This document shows positions 50,380 to 60,131 of a stretch of DNA of 64,000 nucleotides, piece after piece (position 1 is the first letter of the stretch; every line of letters begins with the position of its first letter). Below the pieces are notes generated by a model. The model was given only the letters and a program-made list of their open reading frames with translations. It was not told the DNA's origin and did no database searches. Source of the DNA: Chondromyces crocatus (GTDB lineage Bacteria; Myxococcota_A; Polyangia; Polyangiales; Polyangiaceae). The position numbers were made by a program, and so were the translations under genes. The stretch covers positions 5,596,525 to 5,660,524 of the forward strand of contig NZ_CP012159.1 in assembly GCF_001189295.1 (NCBI RefSeq), read 5' to 3'.

Positions 50380-52494
50380 ATGCGAGCGCTGTCGGGCGAG
50401 GTGTCGGGTGGAGCGAGCGCGCCTCTGGAGACGCGCCTCGACCGCGCGTCGTCGCTCGGCGCCCCCGTGGCGCTGTCGGTGGCGCTGTCGCTGGCGCTCG
50501 CGGGCTGCGGGCGTGAGGACGGCAGCGTGTATTTCGGCTCGACCGAGCGCGTGGGCAAGGAGCCGACGACGCTCTACGTGGGCGGTAGCACCGAGCCCGA
50601 GTACCTGGATCCGGGCAAGTCGAACGACACGGCCTCCAGCGCGCTGATCAACCAGATGTTCGAGGGGCTGACCACCCACGGGCCGGGTGATCTGCGGCCC
50701 ACGCAGGGGGTGGCGACGCACTACGAGAAGAGCGACGACAACCGGGTCTACCGCTTTCACTTGCGGCCCGAGGCGCGCTGGTCCGACGGCAAGCAGGTCA
50801 CCGCCCACGACTTCGCCTATGCCTGGAAGCGCGCGCTCCGCCCAGCGACGGCCTCGGTGGCGGCCACCAACCTGCACGTGCTCAGGAACGGGGAGGTGTT
50901 CAACACGGGCGCGCTGAAGGCGACGCGGGACGACGTCGTGGTGCGAGCAGCGCCCGGGGAGGACGCGCCCGCGGTGATCACGCTGCCGCGGGGGACGTTC
51001 GTGGTGATCGTCGAAGCCTCCGCGGAGCGAGGAGCCGAGCCGTCGTCTTCATGGGCGAAGATCGCGCGGCTCCGCGGCGTGCCCACCTACGATCCGAGCC
51101 CCGTGCTGGAGGACGGGGGGGCGGCACCGTCGCCGATCGGGTTCGTGCCGAGGGTGGCGCTCGTGGAGGATGACCAGGCGGTCGGGGTGCGCGCGGTCGA
51201 CGATCTGACCCTCGACGTGGAGCTGGAGCGCCCGACGCCGTACTTCCCGGAGCTGACCAGCGTGACCACGTTCCTGCCCGTCCGACGTGACGTGGTGGAG
51301 CCGTTCGAGCAGCGAGGGCAAGGAGAGCTGTGGTTCCGGCCCGAGAACATCGTGGTGAACGGGCCCTACGTGCTCGATGACTGGAAGTTCCGCTACGAGC
51401 TGACCCTGAAGAAGAACCCGGCGTACTGGGATCGCGAGCGGCTCGGGATCGAGCGCGCGGTGTGGATGTCGGTGGAGCAGGCCCACACGATGATGAACCT
51501 CTACAAGGTGGGCGACCTGGACTACCTCGGCGACAACACCTCGCCCCCGAACGAGTACCTGGAATCGCTCTCGACGAAGAAGGACTTCCGTCGGTTCAGG
51601 ACGATGTCGACGTACTGGTACGAGTTCAACGTGCGCAAGCCGCCGGTGAACGATGCGCGCGTGCGTCGTGCGCTCAACATGGCGCTCGATAAACAGCAGA
51701 TCATCGACAAGATCCTGCGTGGCGGGCAGCTACGCGCGACGCACTACGTGCCGGATTACACGGGCTCGGGGTACGCGCAGCAGGCAGAGGAGGATCAGCA
51801 GCGGGGCGAGGACCCGTTCGCGGCGCCCGATCTCCAGTTCGATCCATCCCGCGCCCGCGCGCTGCTCACCGAGGCCGGCTACCCCGTCGAGGCCGACGGT
51901 GCCGGCTACAAGGCGCGAGGGTTCCCCGCGCTGGAGCTGCTCTACAACACCCACGAGGGCCACAAGCAGATCGCCATCGCCGTGCAGGACATGCTGCGGC
52001 GGCATCTCGGCGTGTCCATCACCCTCCGCAACGAGGAGTGGAAGGTGATGCTCAAGAACGTGCGTGATGGGCACTTCCAGATGGTGCGGTTCGGCTGGAA
52101 CGGCGAGTACAACCACCCGCACACCTGGATGGCGACGTTCCTCTCGAGCAGCCCGCAGAACCGCACGGGTTGGGCCGACAAGGAGCTCGATGAGCTGGTG
52201 CGCGTGGCTGCGGCGACGGCTGACCCGGTCGAGAGCATCCGGCTGTACCGCAAGGCCGAGGCGCGGGTGCTCGAGAGCATGCCCAAGATGCCGGTGTACT
52301 TCTTCACGAAGGCGACGCTGCTGAAGCCCTGGGTGAAGGGCTTCCACCCGAACGCGCGCAGCATGCAGCTCCTCAAGTGGCTCTGGATCGATCCCGACTG
52401 GCGCTCCAGCCCCGAGCGGAACGAGGTCGTGGCCCCGCCCTTCGAGCTTCCGGCGCCGGGGCGGCTCGCGCCGCGCGCAGAGGGCCGTCCGTGA
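50380..52494 (+). CDS. oppA: Oligopeptide-binding lipoprotein with SH3-like insert
   Basis: An approximately 704-residue solute-binding protein of the OppA/DppA family. The lipobox is LALAGC. Family landmarks are EPEYLDPGKSNDT, the EGL turn, LRPEARWSDGKQVTAHDFAYAWKRAL, NGPYVL, RRALNMALDKQQI and the C-terminal YFFTKATLL. Between the first lobe and GVRAVDDLTLDVEL lie about 80 extra residues (nt 50930-51180) that look like a bacterial SH3 domain (VVVRAAPGEDAPAVITLPRG, then SWAKIARLRG and GFVPRVALV). GTG at 50374 and 50401 are alternative starts. It heads an operon with overlapping junctions. Confidence 0.87.
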   Translation: MRALSGEVSGGASAPLETRLDRASSLGAPVALSVALSLALAGCGREDGSVYFGSTERVGKEPTTLYVGGSTEPEYLDPGKSNDTASSALINQMFEGLTTHGPGDLRPTQGVATHYEKSDDNRVYRFHLRPEARWSDGKQVTAHDFAYAWKRALRPATASVAATNLHVLRNGEVFNTGALKATRDDVVVRAAPGEDAPAVITLPRGTFVVIVEASAERGAEPSSSWAKIARLRGVPTYDPSPVLEDGGAAPSPIGFVPRVALVEDDQAVGVRAVDDLTLDVELERPTPYFPELTSVTTFLPVRRDVVEPFEQRGQGELWFRPENIVVNGPYVLDDWKFRYELTLKKNPAYWDRERLGIERAVWMSVEQAHTMMNLYKVGDLDYLGDNTSPPNEYLESLSTKKDFRRFRTMSTYWYEFNVRKPPVNDARVRRALNMALDKQQIIDKILRGGQLRATHYVPDYTGSGYAQQAEEDQQRGEDPFAAPDLQFDPSRARALLTEAGYPVEADGAGYKARGFPALELLYNTHEGHKQIAIAVQDMLRRHLGVSITLRNEEWKVMLKNVRDGHFQMVRFGWNGEYNHPHTWMATFLSSSPQNRTGWADKELDELVRVAAATADPVESIRLYRKAEARVLESMPKMPVYFFTKATLLKPWVKGFHPNARSMQLLKWLWIDPDWRSSPERNEVVAPPFELPAPGRLAPRAEGRP

Positions 52495-53411
52495 TCGGGT
52501 TCATCGTCAAGCGGCTGCTCGTCATCCTGCCGACGCTGCTCCTCGTCGCCACCGTGGCGTTCGTGATGATGCGCTTCGTGCCCGGTGGCCCCTTCGATCA
52601 GGAGCGCGCCGTGCCGATCGAGGTGGAGCGGGCGCTGCGCGCCAAGTACCACCTCGACGATCCGCTGGCGAAGCAGTACGGCGACTGGCTCTGGGCGCTC
52701 GTGTCGCGTGGCGACCTGGGGCCGGCGTTCAAGTACCCGAACCGGACGGTGAACGAGATCATCGCGCTCAGCTTGCCGGTGTCGATGCAGCTCGGTGTCC
52801 TGGCGATGATCTTCGCGCTGCTCGTTGGGGTGCCCCTCGGCGTGGTGGGCGCGATCCGGCAGAACACCTGGAAGGACACGCTGGCGATGGCCACGGCGAT
52901 GGTCGGGGTGAGCGTTCCCCGCTTCGTGCTGGCGCCGCTCCTGATCCTGGTCTTCTCGCTGTCCTTGTACTGGTTCCCGGTGGCGCGCTGGGAGACGTGG
53001 CGGCACATGGTGCTGCCTGTGGTCTGCGCGGGCCTGCCCATGGCGGCGTACCTGGCGCGGCTGACGCGCGGAGGGATGCTGGAGGTGATCCGTTCGGACT
53101 TCGTGCGGACGGCACGGGCGAAGGGGCTGTCGGAGCGGCGGGTGATCCTCGGTCACGCGCTCCGGGGTGGGATGTTGCCGGTGGTGAGCTACCTCGGTCC
53201 GGGATTCAGCCACCTGCTGGTGGGCTCGCTGGTGGTGGAGAAGATCTTCAACATCCCGGGGATGGGTCGCTACTTCGTCGAGGCGGCGATGAACCGTGAC
53301 TACAACCTCGTGCTCGGCGTGATGCTCGTCTACGGCGTGCTGCTGATGGTGTTCAACGCGGTGGTCGACGTGGCCTACGCCTTCATCGACCCGCGGGTGG
53401 AGCTGCGCTGA
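52491..53411 (+). CDS. oppB: Oligopeptide ABC importer permease
   Basis: The GTG at 52491 overlaps the oppA stop (GTGA) and gives 306 residues, the usual OppB length, starting VIGFIVKRLLVILPTLLL. Six hydrophobic helices are visible, with FVPGGPFD after the first helix and the cytoplasmic coupling loop RTARAKGLSERRVILGHALR near residue 205, the EAA-loop equivalent. The frame is open upstream but only over oppA coding sequence. It forms the channel with the next permease. Confidence 0.9.
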   Translation: MIGFIVKRLLVILPTLLLVATVAFVMMRFVPGGPFDQERAVPIEVERALRAKYHLDDPLAKQYGDWLWALVSRGDLGPAFKYPNRTVNEIIALSLPVSMQLGVLAMIFALLVGVPLGVVGAIRQNTWKDTLAMATAMVGVSVPRFVLAPLLILVFSLSLYWFPVARWETWRHMVLPVVCAGLPMAAYLARLTRGGMLEVIRSDFVRTARAKGLSERRVILGHALRGGMLPVVSYLGPGFSHLLVGSLVVEKIFNIPGMGRYFVEAAMNRDYNLVLGVMLVYGVLLMVFNAVVDVAYAFIDPRVELR

Positions 53412-53414
53412 TCC

Positions 53415-54434
53415 ATGGTGTCGAGCGTGGAGCGCGAGGGTACGGGCGCGGGCGGGCCAGAGGGGCGCGGCGGGGAGGTACGCCTCGCGGAGCTGGAGCA
53501 AGGGTCGAGCCTCTGGCGCGATGCGTGGCGGAGGCTGCGGAAGAACCGCGCCGCGGTGGTCAGTGGGGTCATCCTGATCGCGCTGCTCCTCGCGTGCGTG
53601 CTGGTGCCCGAGCTCTCGGCGTACAGGTACGACGTCGCCGATCTGAAGCTGGGCGCGACGCCTCCCTCCTGGGAGCACTGGATGGGGACCGACTACTTCG
53701 GTCGCGATCTGATGGCGCGGGTCTTCTTCGGGGGCCGGGTGTCGTTCACGGTGGGGGTGATCGCGACGCTGGTGAGCTTCAGCATCGGGGTGAGCTGGGG
53801 CGGGATCGCGGGGTACTTCGGGGGGAAGGTGGACGCGGTGATGATGCGCATCGTCGACGCGCTCTACACCTTCCCGTTCCTGGTGCTGGTGATCCTGCTG
53901 ATGGTGTTCTTCGCCAACGATCGCTCTGCGCTGTACACGCTCTTCCAGCTCCTCTTGTCGCCCTTCGTCGAGGATCCGAAGGACCCGTCGTACTTTCCCA
54001 TCTTCCAGATCGCCGTGGTGTTCGCGGCACTGGGCGCCGTCTCCTGGCTGACGATGGCCAGGATCGTGCGGGGGCAGGTGATCACGCTGCGCGGGCAACC
54101 GTTCGTGGAGGCGGCCCGGTCCATCGGTGTCGGGCACCGGGCGATCATCTTCGGTCACCTGATCCCCAACGCGCTGGGACCGATCATCGTCTACACCACG
54201 CTGACCATCCCCGAGGTGATGATGACGGAGGCGTTCCTGAGCTTTCTGGGGCTCGGGACGCAGGAGCCGCTGTCGAGCTGGGGGCTGCTCGCGTCGTCGG
54301 GGGCCGACACGATGGATCTCTACCCGTGGCTGATCCTGTTCCCCGGGGGGATGCTCGCGATCTGCTTGCTCTGCTTCAACTTCCTCGGTGACGGGCTGCG
54401 TGACGCGCTCGACCCGCGGGTCCGGAAGGATTGA
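53415..54434 (+). CDS. oppC: Oligopeptide ABC importer permease
   Basis: A 339-residue protein that begins 3 bp after the preceding gene. A hydrophilic N-terminus of about 40 residues precedes the first helix, followed by [19 protein letters not shown], typical of OppC. The coupling loop is [21 protein letters not shown], and the family end motif [10 protein letters not shown]...SSWG is present. Confidence 0.9.
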   Translation: MVSSVEREGTGAGGPEGRGGEVRLAELEQGSSLWRDAWRRLRKNRAAVVSGVILIALLLACVLVPELSAYRYDVADLKLGATPPSWEHWMGTDYFGRDLMARVFFGGRVSFTVGVIATLVSFSIGVSWGGIAGYFGGKVDAVMMRIVDALYTFPFLVLVILLMVFFANDRSALYTLFQLLLSPFVEDPKDPSYFPIFQIAVVFAALGAVSWLTMARIVRGQVITLRGQPFVEAARSIGVGHRAIIFGHLIPNALGPIIVYTTLTIPEVMMTEAFLSFLGLGTQEPLSSWGLLASSGADTMDLYPWLILFPGGMLAICLLCFNFLGDGLRDALDPRVRKD

Positions 54435-54442
54435 GGGGCGCC

Positions 54443-55534
54443 GTGCTGCTCGAGGTCAACGATCTCTGCACCCAGTTCTCGACCGAGGAGGGCGTGGTCC
54501 GCGCCGTCGACGGGATCTCCTTCGCCGTGGACCGAGGGGAGGTGCTCGGGATCGTGGGAGAGTCCGGCTCGGGCAAGAGCGTGACGAGCCTGTCGATCCT
54601 GCGGTTGATCCCCGACCCCCCAGGGCGCATCACCGGGGGGCAGATCCTCTTCGAGGCGAGCCCGGGAGCGACGGAGGATCTCGTGCGCGTGAGAGAGGGG
54701 CGCATGGAGCAGATCCGGGGGGATCGGATCGCGATGATCTTCCAGGACCCGATGACGTCGCTCAACCCGTACCTCCGGGTGGGCCAGCAGCTCGCCGAGG
54801 TGCTGGTGCTGCACAAGCGCATGACGCGCAAGGCGGCGCGGGAGCGCAGCATCGAGCTGCTGAAGCAGGTGGGGATCCCGGCGGCGGCGTCACGGATCGA
54901 CGACTATCCCCACCAGCTGTCGGGGGGGATGCGGCAGCGGGTGATGATCGCAATGGCACTCCTGTGTGATCCCGATCTGCTCATCGCGGACGAGCCGACG
55001 ACGGCGCTGGACGTGACCATCCAGGCGCAGATCCTGGATCTCATCCAGGCGCGGCGCGAGGCGCAAGGGATCGCGGTCATCCTGATCACGCACGATCTCG
55101 GGGTGGTGGCGCGGATGGCTGATCGCGTGGCGGTGATGTACGCGGGGCGCATCGTGGAGGAGGGGACGACGGAGGAGATCTTCCACACGCCACAGCATCC
55201 GTACACGGTGGGGCTGCGGCGCTCGATCCCCAGGCTCGATGCGGCGCGAGGGCAGCGCCTCGAGCCGATCCCGGGGCTGCCGCCGTCGCTCGCGCGGGTG
55301 CCGCCGGGCTGTCCGTTCCACCCACGCTGCGAGCATGTGATGGATGTGTGCCGGCAGGTGGCGCCCGCGCCGCGGGTGATCGGCGCGGAGGCCAAGGGGA
55401 TCGAGAGCGGAGCCGCGCCGGCCATGGGGGAGGGGAGAGAGGGGCGGCGTGGGCTCCACGTGGTGCGGTGTCACCTCGGTGATCCTGCGATGCCTTCGGA
55501 TCCTGCGATGCCTTCGGCGGGAGCGGTCTCATGA
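54443..55534 (+). CDS. oppD: Oligopeptide ABC importer ATPase
   Basis: A 363-residue ATPase with Walker A GESGSGKS, signature LSGGMRQRV, Walker [13 protein letters not shown] and the C-terminal oligopeptide cap [14 protein letters not shown]. The GTG at 54443 is preferred: GAGGGG at 54433-54438 is a plausible ribosome binding site and the protein then begins MLLEVNDL like its relatives. A TTG at 54431 overlapping the oppC stop is the alternative. Near the 3' end an exact 18-bp duplication (55481-55516) encodes DPAMPS twice. Confidence 0.9.
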   Translation: MLLEVNDLCTQFSTEEGVVRAVDGISFAVDRGEVLGIVGESGSGKSVTSLSILRLIPDPPGRITGGQILFEASPGATEDLVRVREGRMEQIRGDRIAMIFQDPMTSLNPYLRVGQQLAEVLVLHKRMTRKAARERSIELLKQVGIPAAASRIDDYPHQLSGGMRQRVMIAMALLCDPDLLIADEPTTALDVTIQAQILDLIQARREAQGIAVILITHDLGVVARMADRVAVMYAGRIVEEGTTEEIFHTPQHPYTVGLRRSIPRLDAARGQRLEPIPGLPPSLARVPPGCPFHPRCEHVMDVCRQVAPAPRVIGAEAKGIESGAAPAMGEGREGRRGLHVVRCHLGDPAMPSDPAMPSAGAVS

Positions 55535-56616
55535 GCCACGCCCCGGTGGACGAGAAGGCAGTGGGCGCAGGGCCGAGCGACGCAGGCGCAGGCGAGAGCG
55601 CAAGCCCGGGAGCGGGGGCCGCGCTCCTCGAAGTCCAGGACCTTCGCGTCCATTTTCCTGTGCGGCGTGGCCTGCTCCAGCGCCAGGTCGGGGCCGTGCG
55701 GGCCGTGGATGGCGTGTCGTTCACCGTGCCGCGCGGCGCGACACTGGGGCTCGTCGGCGAGTCGGGGTGCGGCAAGTCGACGACGGGGCGCGCGATCCTG
55801 CGGCTGGTGGAGCCGACGTCCGGGCGTGTGCGGCTCGACGGGGTGGAGCTGACCACACTGGGGGCGCGCGCGCTGCGCCGTGAGCGTCGGCAGATGCAGA
55901 TGATCTTTCAGGATCCGTACGCCAGCTTGAACCCGCGGATGACGGTGCTGGACATCATCGCCGAGCCGCTGCGGACCCATGGCCTGGTGCGCTCCCGGGA
56001 GCAGACGGCGACCGAGGTGGCGAAGCTCATGGAGATGGTGGGACTCGCACCGGCCTACATGCGGCGGTATCCCCACGAGTTCTCGGGGGGACAGCGGCAG
56101 CGCGTGGGGATCGCGCGCGCCATCGCGCTGCGGCCCAAGCTGGTGGTGGCAGACGAGCCGGTGAGCGCGCTCGATGTGAGCATCCAGGCGCAGATCTTGA
56201 ACCTGCTCGAGGATCTGCAGCGGGAGCTCGGCCTGACGTACCTGTTCGTGGCGCACGACCTCGCTGCCGTTCGCCATCTCTCGACCGAGATCGCGGTGAT
56301 GTACCTCGGTCGGGTGGTCGAGCGCTCGGAGACCGAGGCGCTCTTCGCCCAGCCGCTGCACCCGTACACGCAGGCCCTGCTGTCGGCGATCCCGGTGCCG
56401 GATCCGACCGTGGAGCGGCAGAGGCGTCGGCTGGTGCTCATGGGAGAGGTGCCGAGCCCCCTGGCCCCGCCGGCAGGGTGTCATTTCCACACGCGCTGCC
56501 CTCACCGGATGGAGCAGTGCAGCACGGAGGTGCCCGAGTTCACCGAGCGTACGCCAGGGCGCTGGGTGGCGTGCCACCTCCAGGCACCACCCCCGATGCC
56601 CGAGGCCGAGGCGTGA
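55531..56616 (+). CDS. oppF: Oligopeptide ABC importer ATPase
   Basis: A 361-residue ATPase starting at an ATGA overlap with oppD. A 30-residue Ala/Gly-rich N-terminus precedes the domain. Walker A is GESGCGKST, the signature FSGGQRQRV, Walker [12 protein letters not shown], and the cap [14 protein letters not shown]. It completes the OppABCDF importer, which takes up peptides for nutrition or cell-wall recycling. In myxobacteria peptide uptake fits a predatory lifestyle (inference). Confidence 0.9.
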   Translation: MSHAPVDEKAVGAGPSDAGAGESASPGAGAALLEVQDLRVHFPVRRGLLQRQVGAVRAVDGVSFTVPRGATLGLVGESGCGKSTTGRAILRLVEPTSGRVRLDGVELTTLGARALRRERRQMQMIFQDPYASLNPRMTVLDIIAEPLRTHGLVRSREQTATEVAKLMEMVGLAPAYMRRYPHEFSGGQRQRVGIARAIALRPKLVVADEPVSALDVSIQAQILNLLEDLQRELGLTYLFVAHDLAAVRHLSTEIAVMYLGRVVERSETEALFAQPLHPYTQALLSAIPVPDPTVERQRRRLVLMGEVPSPLAPPAGCHFHTRCPHRMEQCSTEVPEFTERTPGRWVACHLQAPPPMPEAEA

Positions 56617-56819
56617 GCTGAGGACGAGCCGTCGGGAGGCGCTGAGGACGACCTGCGTCGATGTCATGGCGATCGCGGGACGAGGCCACGGGGTGCGCCT
56701 CCCGCAAGGGGCTGGCGAGGAGGCGGGAGGGGACAGGCTGAGGCGTACGCTTCTCGCGAGGGAATGGCGTCGTTCGCGGGGGATGGCTCCGTGTGTGAGG
56801 GAGGAAGGCGCTGCGGCGT

Positions 56820-57596
56820 TCAGTTGCCTGCAGCACCTGAACCGCCAGCTCCGCCCGAGCCGCCAGTTCCACCCGAACCCCCTGAGCCGCCCGCGCCGCC
56901 CGTCCCTCCGGTGCCGCCGCTTCCACCCGAGCCACCCGCCCCGCCAGCGCCGCCCGAGCCACCGGCGCCGCCCGAGCCACCGGCGCCGCCCGCGCCGCCC
57001 GTCCCTCCGGTGCCACCGCTTCCACCCGAGCCACCTGCTCCTCCAGCGCCGCCGGCCCCACCTGCTCCTCCAGCGCCGCCGCCTCCACCAGCCCCGCCTT
57101 CGCCGCCTCCAGCGCCTCCACCGCCCGCGCCGCCTGGGCAGGACACTGCCGCGCGCACGGTGCGGGTCGCCCGGACGGGTTCCCCCGCTCTGTTCAGCAG
57201 GGGTGTGTCTGGGCTCGTCTGGACCTCCAGCTCGAGAGTGAGGTCCGTGTAGCGGTTGGCGAGCTTGCGGAGCAGCACATCGACGAATCGCGAAGCGCTG
57301 CGGTTGTTCTCGACACCGTTGACCCGCACCACGAGCTGGCCACACTGCGTCTGGGTCCCGCAAGCGCCAGGCGGACGCAAGCGTAGCCCGGTGGTGTAGA
57401 TCTCGACGGCGATCGCCGCGTCCGGATCCTGACCCACCGCGACGCAGGCGTTTTCTGCCGGGTAGTTGATGGTGATGCTCGGATCGCCGCTCGGCCCCCC
57501 GCTGCTCGAGTCGGTTTGGTCACCGTCACAGCCGGCGCTGACGCCGAGCGCGAGCCAGCTTGCGGTGAAAAGGGCAATGCGCGTGGAGGAAGCCAT
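56820..57596 (-). CDS. Lipoprotein with Gly-rich repeat tail
   Basis: A 258-residue protein. The ATG at 57596 starts a signal peptide ending at the lipobox-like VSAGC. Residues 30-150 form an ordered domain with paired Cys residues (ACVAVG, ACGTQTQC). From about residue 152 to the end the chain is a (Gly-Gly-X)n tail with X being Ala, Ser, Thr or Glu. No family was recognised. Such tails are common in Polyangiales surface proteins. The DNA of the tail is repetitive, so copy number may vary between strains. Confidence 0.68.
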   Translation of the reverse strand: MASSTRIALFTASWLALGVSAGCDGDQTDSSSGGPSGDPSITINYPAENACVAVGQDPDAAIAVEIYTTGLRLRPPGACGTQTQCGQLVVRVNGVENNRSASRFVDVLLRKLANRYTDLTLELEVQTSPDTPLLNRAGEPVRATRTVRAAVSCPGGAGGGGAGGGEGGAGGGGGAGGAGGAGGAGGAGGSGGSGGTGGTGGAGGAGGSGGAGGSGGAGGAGGSGGSGGTGGTGGAGGSGGSGGTGGSGGAGGSGAAGN

Positions 57597-57756
57597 GGCT
57601 CGGGCTGGTCTATCCGCTGGGGCGTCGTCCGGCAATTGTCATCGGCTGTCTTCGGGTTCCGCGTCGTGTCCGTGCGGCGTCGCGAGGGTCGGTGACGAAG
57701 AGGCTTTCCCCCGCCGTCGTGACCTGCCATAGGGCGGGATCCAAGCTGACCGGGTC

Positions 57757-58080
57757 ATGGCAAATACGAGGCAAGAGACCATCCAGGATGTGCTGTCGCG
57801 TGCGCTCACGCCGCAGCACCTCGACGTGGAGAACGAGAGCGGGCGGCACAGCGTGGCCCCGGGCTCCGAGACGCACTTCAAGGTGCTCGTGGTGAGCGAG
57901 GTGTTCGCGGGCATGGGGGCCCTGCAGCGGCACCGCCACGTCAACGAGCTGCTCCGGGACGAGTTCTCCAGGGGACTCCACGCGCTGAGCTTGCGCGCGC
58001 TCACCCCGGAGGAGTGGGCCCGGCAGTCGGACACCACGTTCCGCTCGCCGCCCTGTCTCGGCGGCTCCAAGGCCGACTGA
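57757..58080 (+). CDS. bolA: BolA-family protein
   Basis: A 107-residue protein with the BolA fold signature: HSVAPGSETHFKVLVVSEVFAGMGALQRHR is read across residues 31-60, then VNELLRDEF and LHALSLRALTPEEW. BolA proteins bind DNA and partner with monothiol glutaredoxins to carry [2Fe-2S] clusters. The His in RHRHVNE, a cluster-ligand position, is present. It begins 160 bp from a divergent lipoprotein gene and ends 7 bp before a metallophosphoesterase, so the two are probably co-transcribed. Confidence 0.9.
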   Translation: MANTRQETIQDVLSRALTPQHLDVENESGRHSVAPGSETHFKVLVVSEVFAGMGALQRHRHVNELLRDEFSRGLHALSLRALTPEEWARQSDTTFRSPPCLGGSKAD

Positions 58081-58087
58081 GGCACAC

Positions 58088-58903
58088 GTGGAGCTGGTCT
58101 TCGCGCTCGTCACCGATCTGCATTTCGGACCGCAGGCATCGTTCGGGGGCAAGCTCCGCAAGCTGACCGCAGACGCGCCGGCGCTCGCTCGCGCCTTCGT
58201 CTCCCGCATGAACGAAGCCGTCCGTCCCGATTTCGTGGTGAACCTCGGCGACGATATCGAGGATGAGGGCTTCGAGGCCGACCGCGCGCGCTACGGCGCT
58301 TGCATCGAGACGCTCCGTGGGGTCCAGGCGGAGCTGGTCAACGTCGCTGGAAACCACGACCTGGTCCACCTGCGTCCGGCGGATCTGCTCGCAGCCTGGG
58401 GCAAGCCGGAGCTGCCGGGCCTCCATTACAGTTTCGATCGTGGCGGGTTTCACTTCGTGGTGCTCCACACCCGCGAGAAGAAGGACGTGGACGTCACGGT
58501 CGGAGAGGCCCAGATCCGCTGGCTGGCCGAGGATCTGGCTGCGGCCCGCGGGCCCACGGTCGTCTTCATGCACCACAGCGCGGCAGACCAGGATCTGCGC
58601 GGCAACCGTTGGTTCGAGGGCAGCCCTCACATCTGCCTCGTCGAGGAGCGTCGGGCGCTGCGCTCCCTCTTTCAGCAGCACGGGGTGCGCGCCGTCTTCA
58701 ATGGCCACCTTCACTGGAATCACCTCGACGTCATCGCCGGCATTCCTTACGTGACCGTCCAGAGCCTCATCGAGAACCTGGACGAGGATGCTCCCGGGCG
58801 TCCAGCCGCGGCACACGCCGTGGTGCGCGTCACGCCGGAGCGGGTGATCGTCGAGATCGAGGGGGCCGAGCGGGCGCGCTATCAGGTCGATCGGGCGGGG
58901 TAG
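58088..58903 (+). CDS. Metallophosphoesterase
   Basis: A 271-residue calcineurin-like phosphoesterase with all dinuclear metal motifs: DLHFG near the N-terminus, NLGDDI, GNHD, FMHHS and NGHLHWNH. No signal peptide is seen, so it acts in the cytoplasm. The GTG at 58088 is used, 7 bp after bolA. The class includes cyclic nucleotide and phospholipid phosphodiesterases; the substrate cannot be read from sequence. Confidence 0.85.
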   Translation: MELVFALVTDLHFGPQASFGGKLRKLTADAPALARAFVSRMNEAVRPDFVVNLGDDIEDEGFEADRARYGACIETLRGVQAELVNVAGNHDLVHLRPADLLAAWGKPELPGLHYSFDRGGFHFVVLHTREKKDVDVTVGEAQIRWLAEDLAAARGPTVVFMHHSAADQDLRGNRWFEGSPHICLVEERRALRSLFQQHGVRAVFNGHLHWNHLDVIAGIPYVTVQSLIENLDEDAPGRPAAAHAVVRVTPERVIVEIEGAERARYQVDRAG

Positions 58904-59022
58904 TTCGGTCGCGCGGGTGGTTTGGTCGCGCGGGACGAGCAGCGAGCAGGTCGCGCTGGGGGCGCTGGCGGGATGTTCGTGACGCTCCCTCGGTCGGTGC
59001 GTCCTTGCCTCGGGTCAGCGCG

Positions 59023-59427
59023 TCAGGCGAGCTCCTCGGGCGGCGGGAGGGTGTGCTCCACGACGTACTTGAGGATGTCCCGAGGGGTGATGATTCCCAT
59101 GAGCCGTCCCTCACGGACGACCGGAACGTGGTGAATGTCGCCCTGGCGGAGGACATTCATTACCTCGTCGGTCGGTGTGAACTCGTCCACCACAACGGCG
59201 GGTTGTGTCATGACGTCACCGGCGGTCGATTCCTCCTGGTCTCCCCGGAGCAGTGAACCGAGCAGATCCGTTTCACTGAGGAACCCCAGCACCCGGTGCT
59301 CGTCGTCCACCACCGGCGCGCCACTCAGCCCGTTCGCAGCGAAAATTCGTGCGACCTCGGAGAGCAGGGTGCCCGGGGTGAGGGCGAAGACGTGTTCGGT
59401 CATCAGGTGGCGCGCGTGGCCCTTCAT
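59023..59427 (-). CDS. CBS-domain pair protein
   Basis: A 134-residue protein made of two CBS motifs. The first has VARIFAANGLSGAPVVDDEHRVLGFLSETDLL and the second VMNVLRQGDIHHVPVVREGRLMGIITPRDIL, each read across about 30 residues. AGGAG lies about 8 nt upstream of the ATG. CBS pairs bind adenosyl ligands such as AMP, ATP or SAM as energy sensors. Nothing nearby shows its partner. Confidence 0.88.
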   Translation of the reverse strand: MKGHARHLMTEHVFALTPGTLLSEVARIFAANGLSGAPVVDDEHRVLGFLSETDLLGSLLRGDQEESTAGDVMTQPAVVVDEFTPTDEVMNVLRQGDIHHVPVVREGRLMGIITPRDILKYVVEHTLPPPEELA

Positions 59428-60131
59428 GCACGCCAGCTCCTAAAGAGGGGAGCGAGCGGTGTCAATCAGGGGACCCCCGCCTTGGGCAGGAGCTGGGTCA
59501 GTTACGGGCGCCTGGTTCGATTCGCCTCGGTTTCAGCGGGTGTCAGGAACGGCCGCAGCCTGCCGGTCGACCTTTCCGTTGGTCTCGATCCGGAGGCCGG
59601 AACCGGAGGAGCCCAGCGATGGCCTGCCCCGTGCTCCTGAAATCGCACGTGCGCTCGGGGAGCTGAGGAGGCCGCCCGAGGCAAGTCGCTGGTTGCTGGA
59701 AATGCACGATCGCAGACCAGGGTCGCCCTCTCATGGTGGCCTGTCGTTGGTGCCCCCATGGCGCGCCGGCGCGCCGCTGCGCACCGGAGGTCGCTGGGGG
59801 CACAGCGTCGCAGGATAGCGACAGTTCTTCTGCTGTTATCGCATACGTGCGTTGCAGGTGACTTTCAGCAGCGCTATCCGGACAACGCTACCCACAGGGC
59901 CAGATCAGGGGGTGCGTGCTCTGTCGTTCAGCGGGACCGCTATGAGCGGGTAGATTGGAATAATGCATTCCACGAAGGGGCAGACACCGTCAGTACCGCA
60001 AGGTGGCACTCTGAGTGCAGAGAAGTGTTGGAGTGCAGAGAAGTGTAGGCGTGAAGAGAACGGAACTTAATGCGAAATCTCGCCAAGTTGATGTGGCACG
60101 AAGCGCCGAATCGATTGTAGGATTGAGCATC
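59428..60131. other. 704-bp stretch with no recognised gene
   Basis: Short open frames here show no conserved motif. The stretch holds a perfect 16-bp palindrome (GGCGCGCC twice, 59760-59775) and an 18-bp direct duplication (60013-60030 and 60031-60048). AT content rises toward 60132 (59940-60130), fitting a promoter and leader for the lipoprotein gene. Confidence 0.5.

Noticed and set aside
59760-59775. Perfect palindrome GGCGCGCC twice as a regulatory site
   Set aside because: GC-only palindromes are expected by chance in DNA this GC-rich, and no gene start is close.
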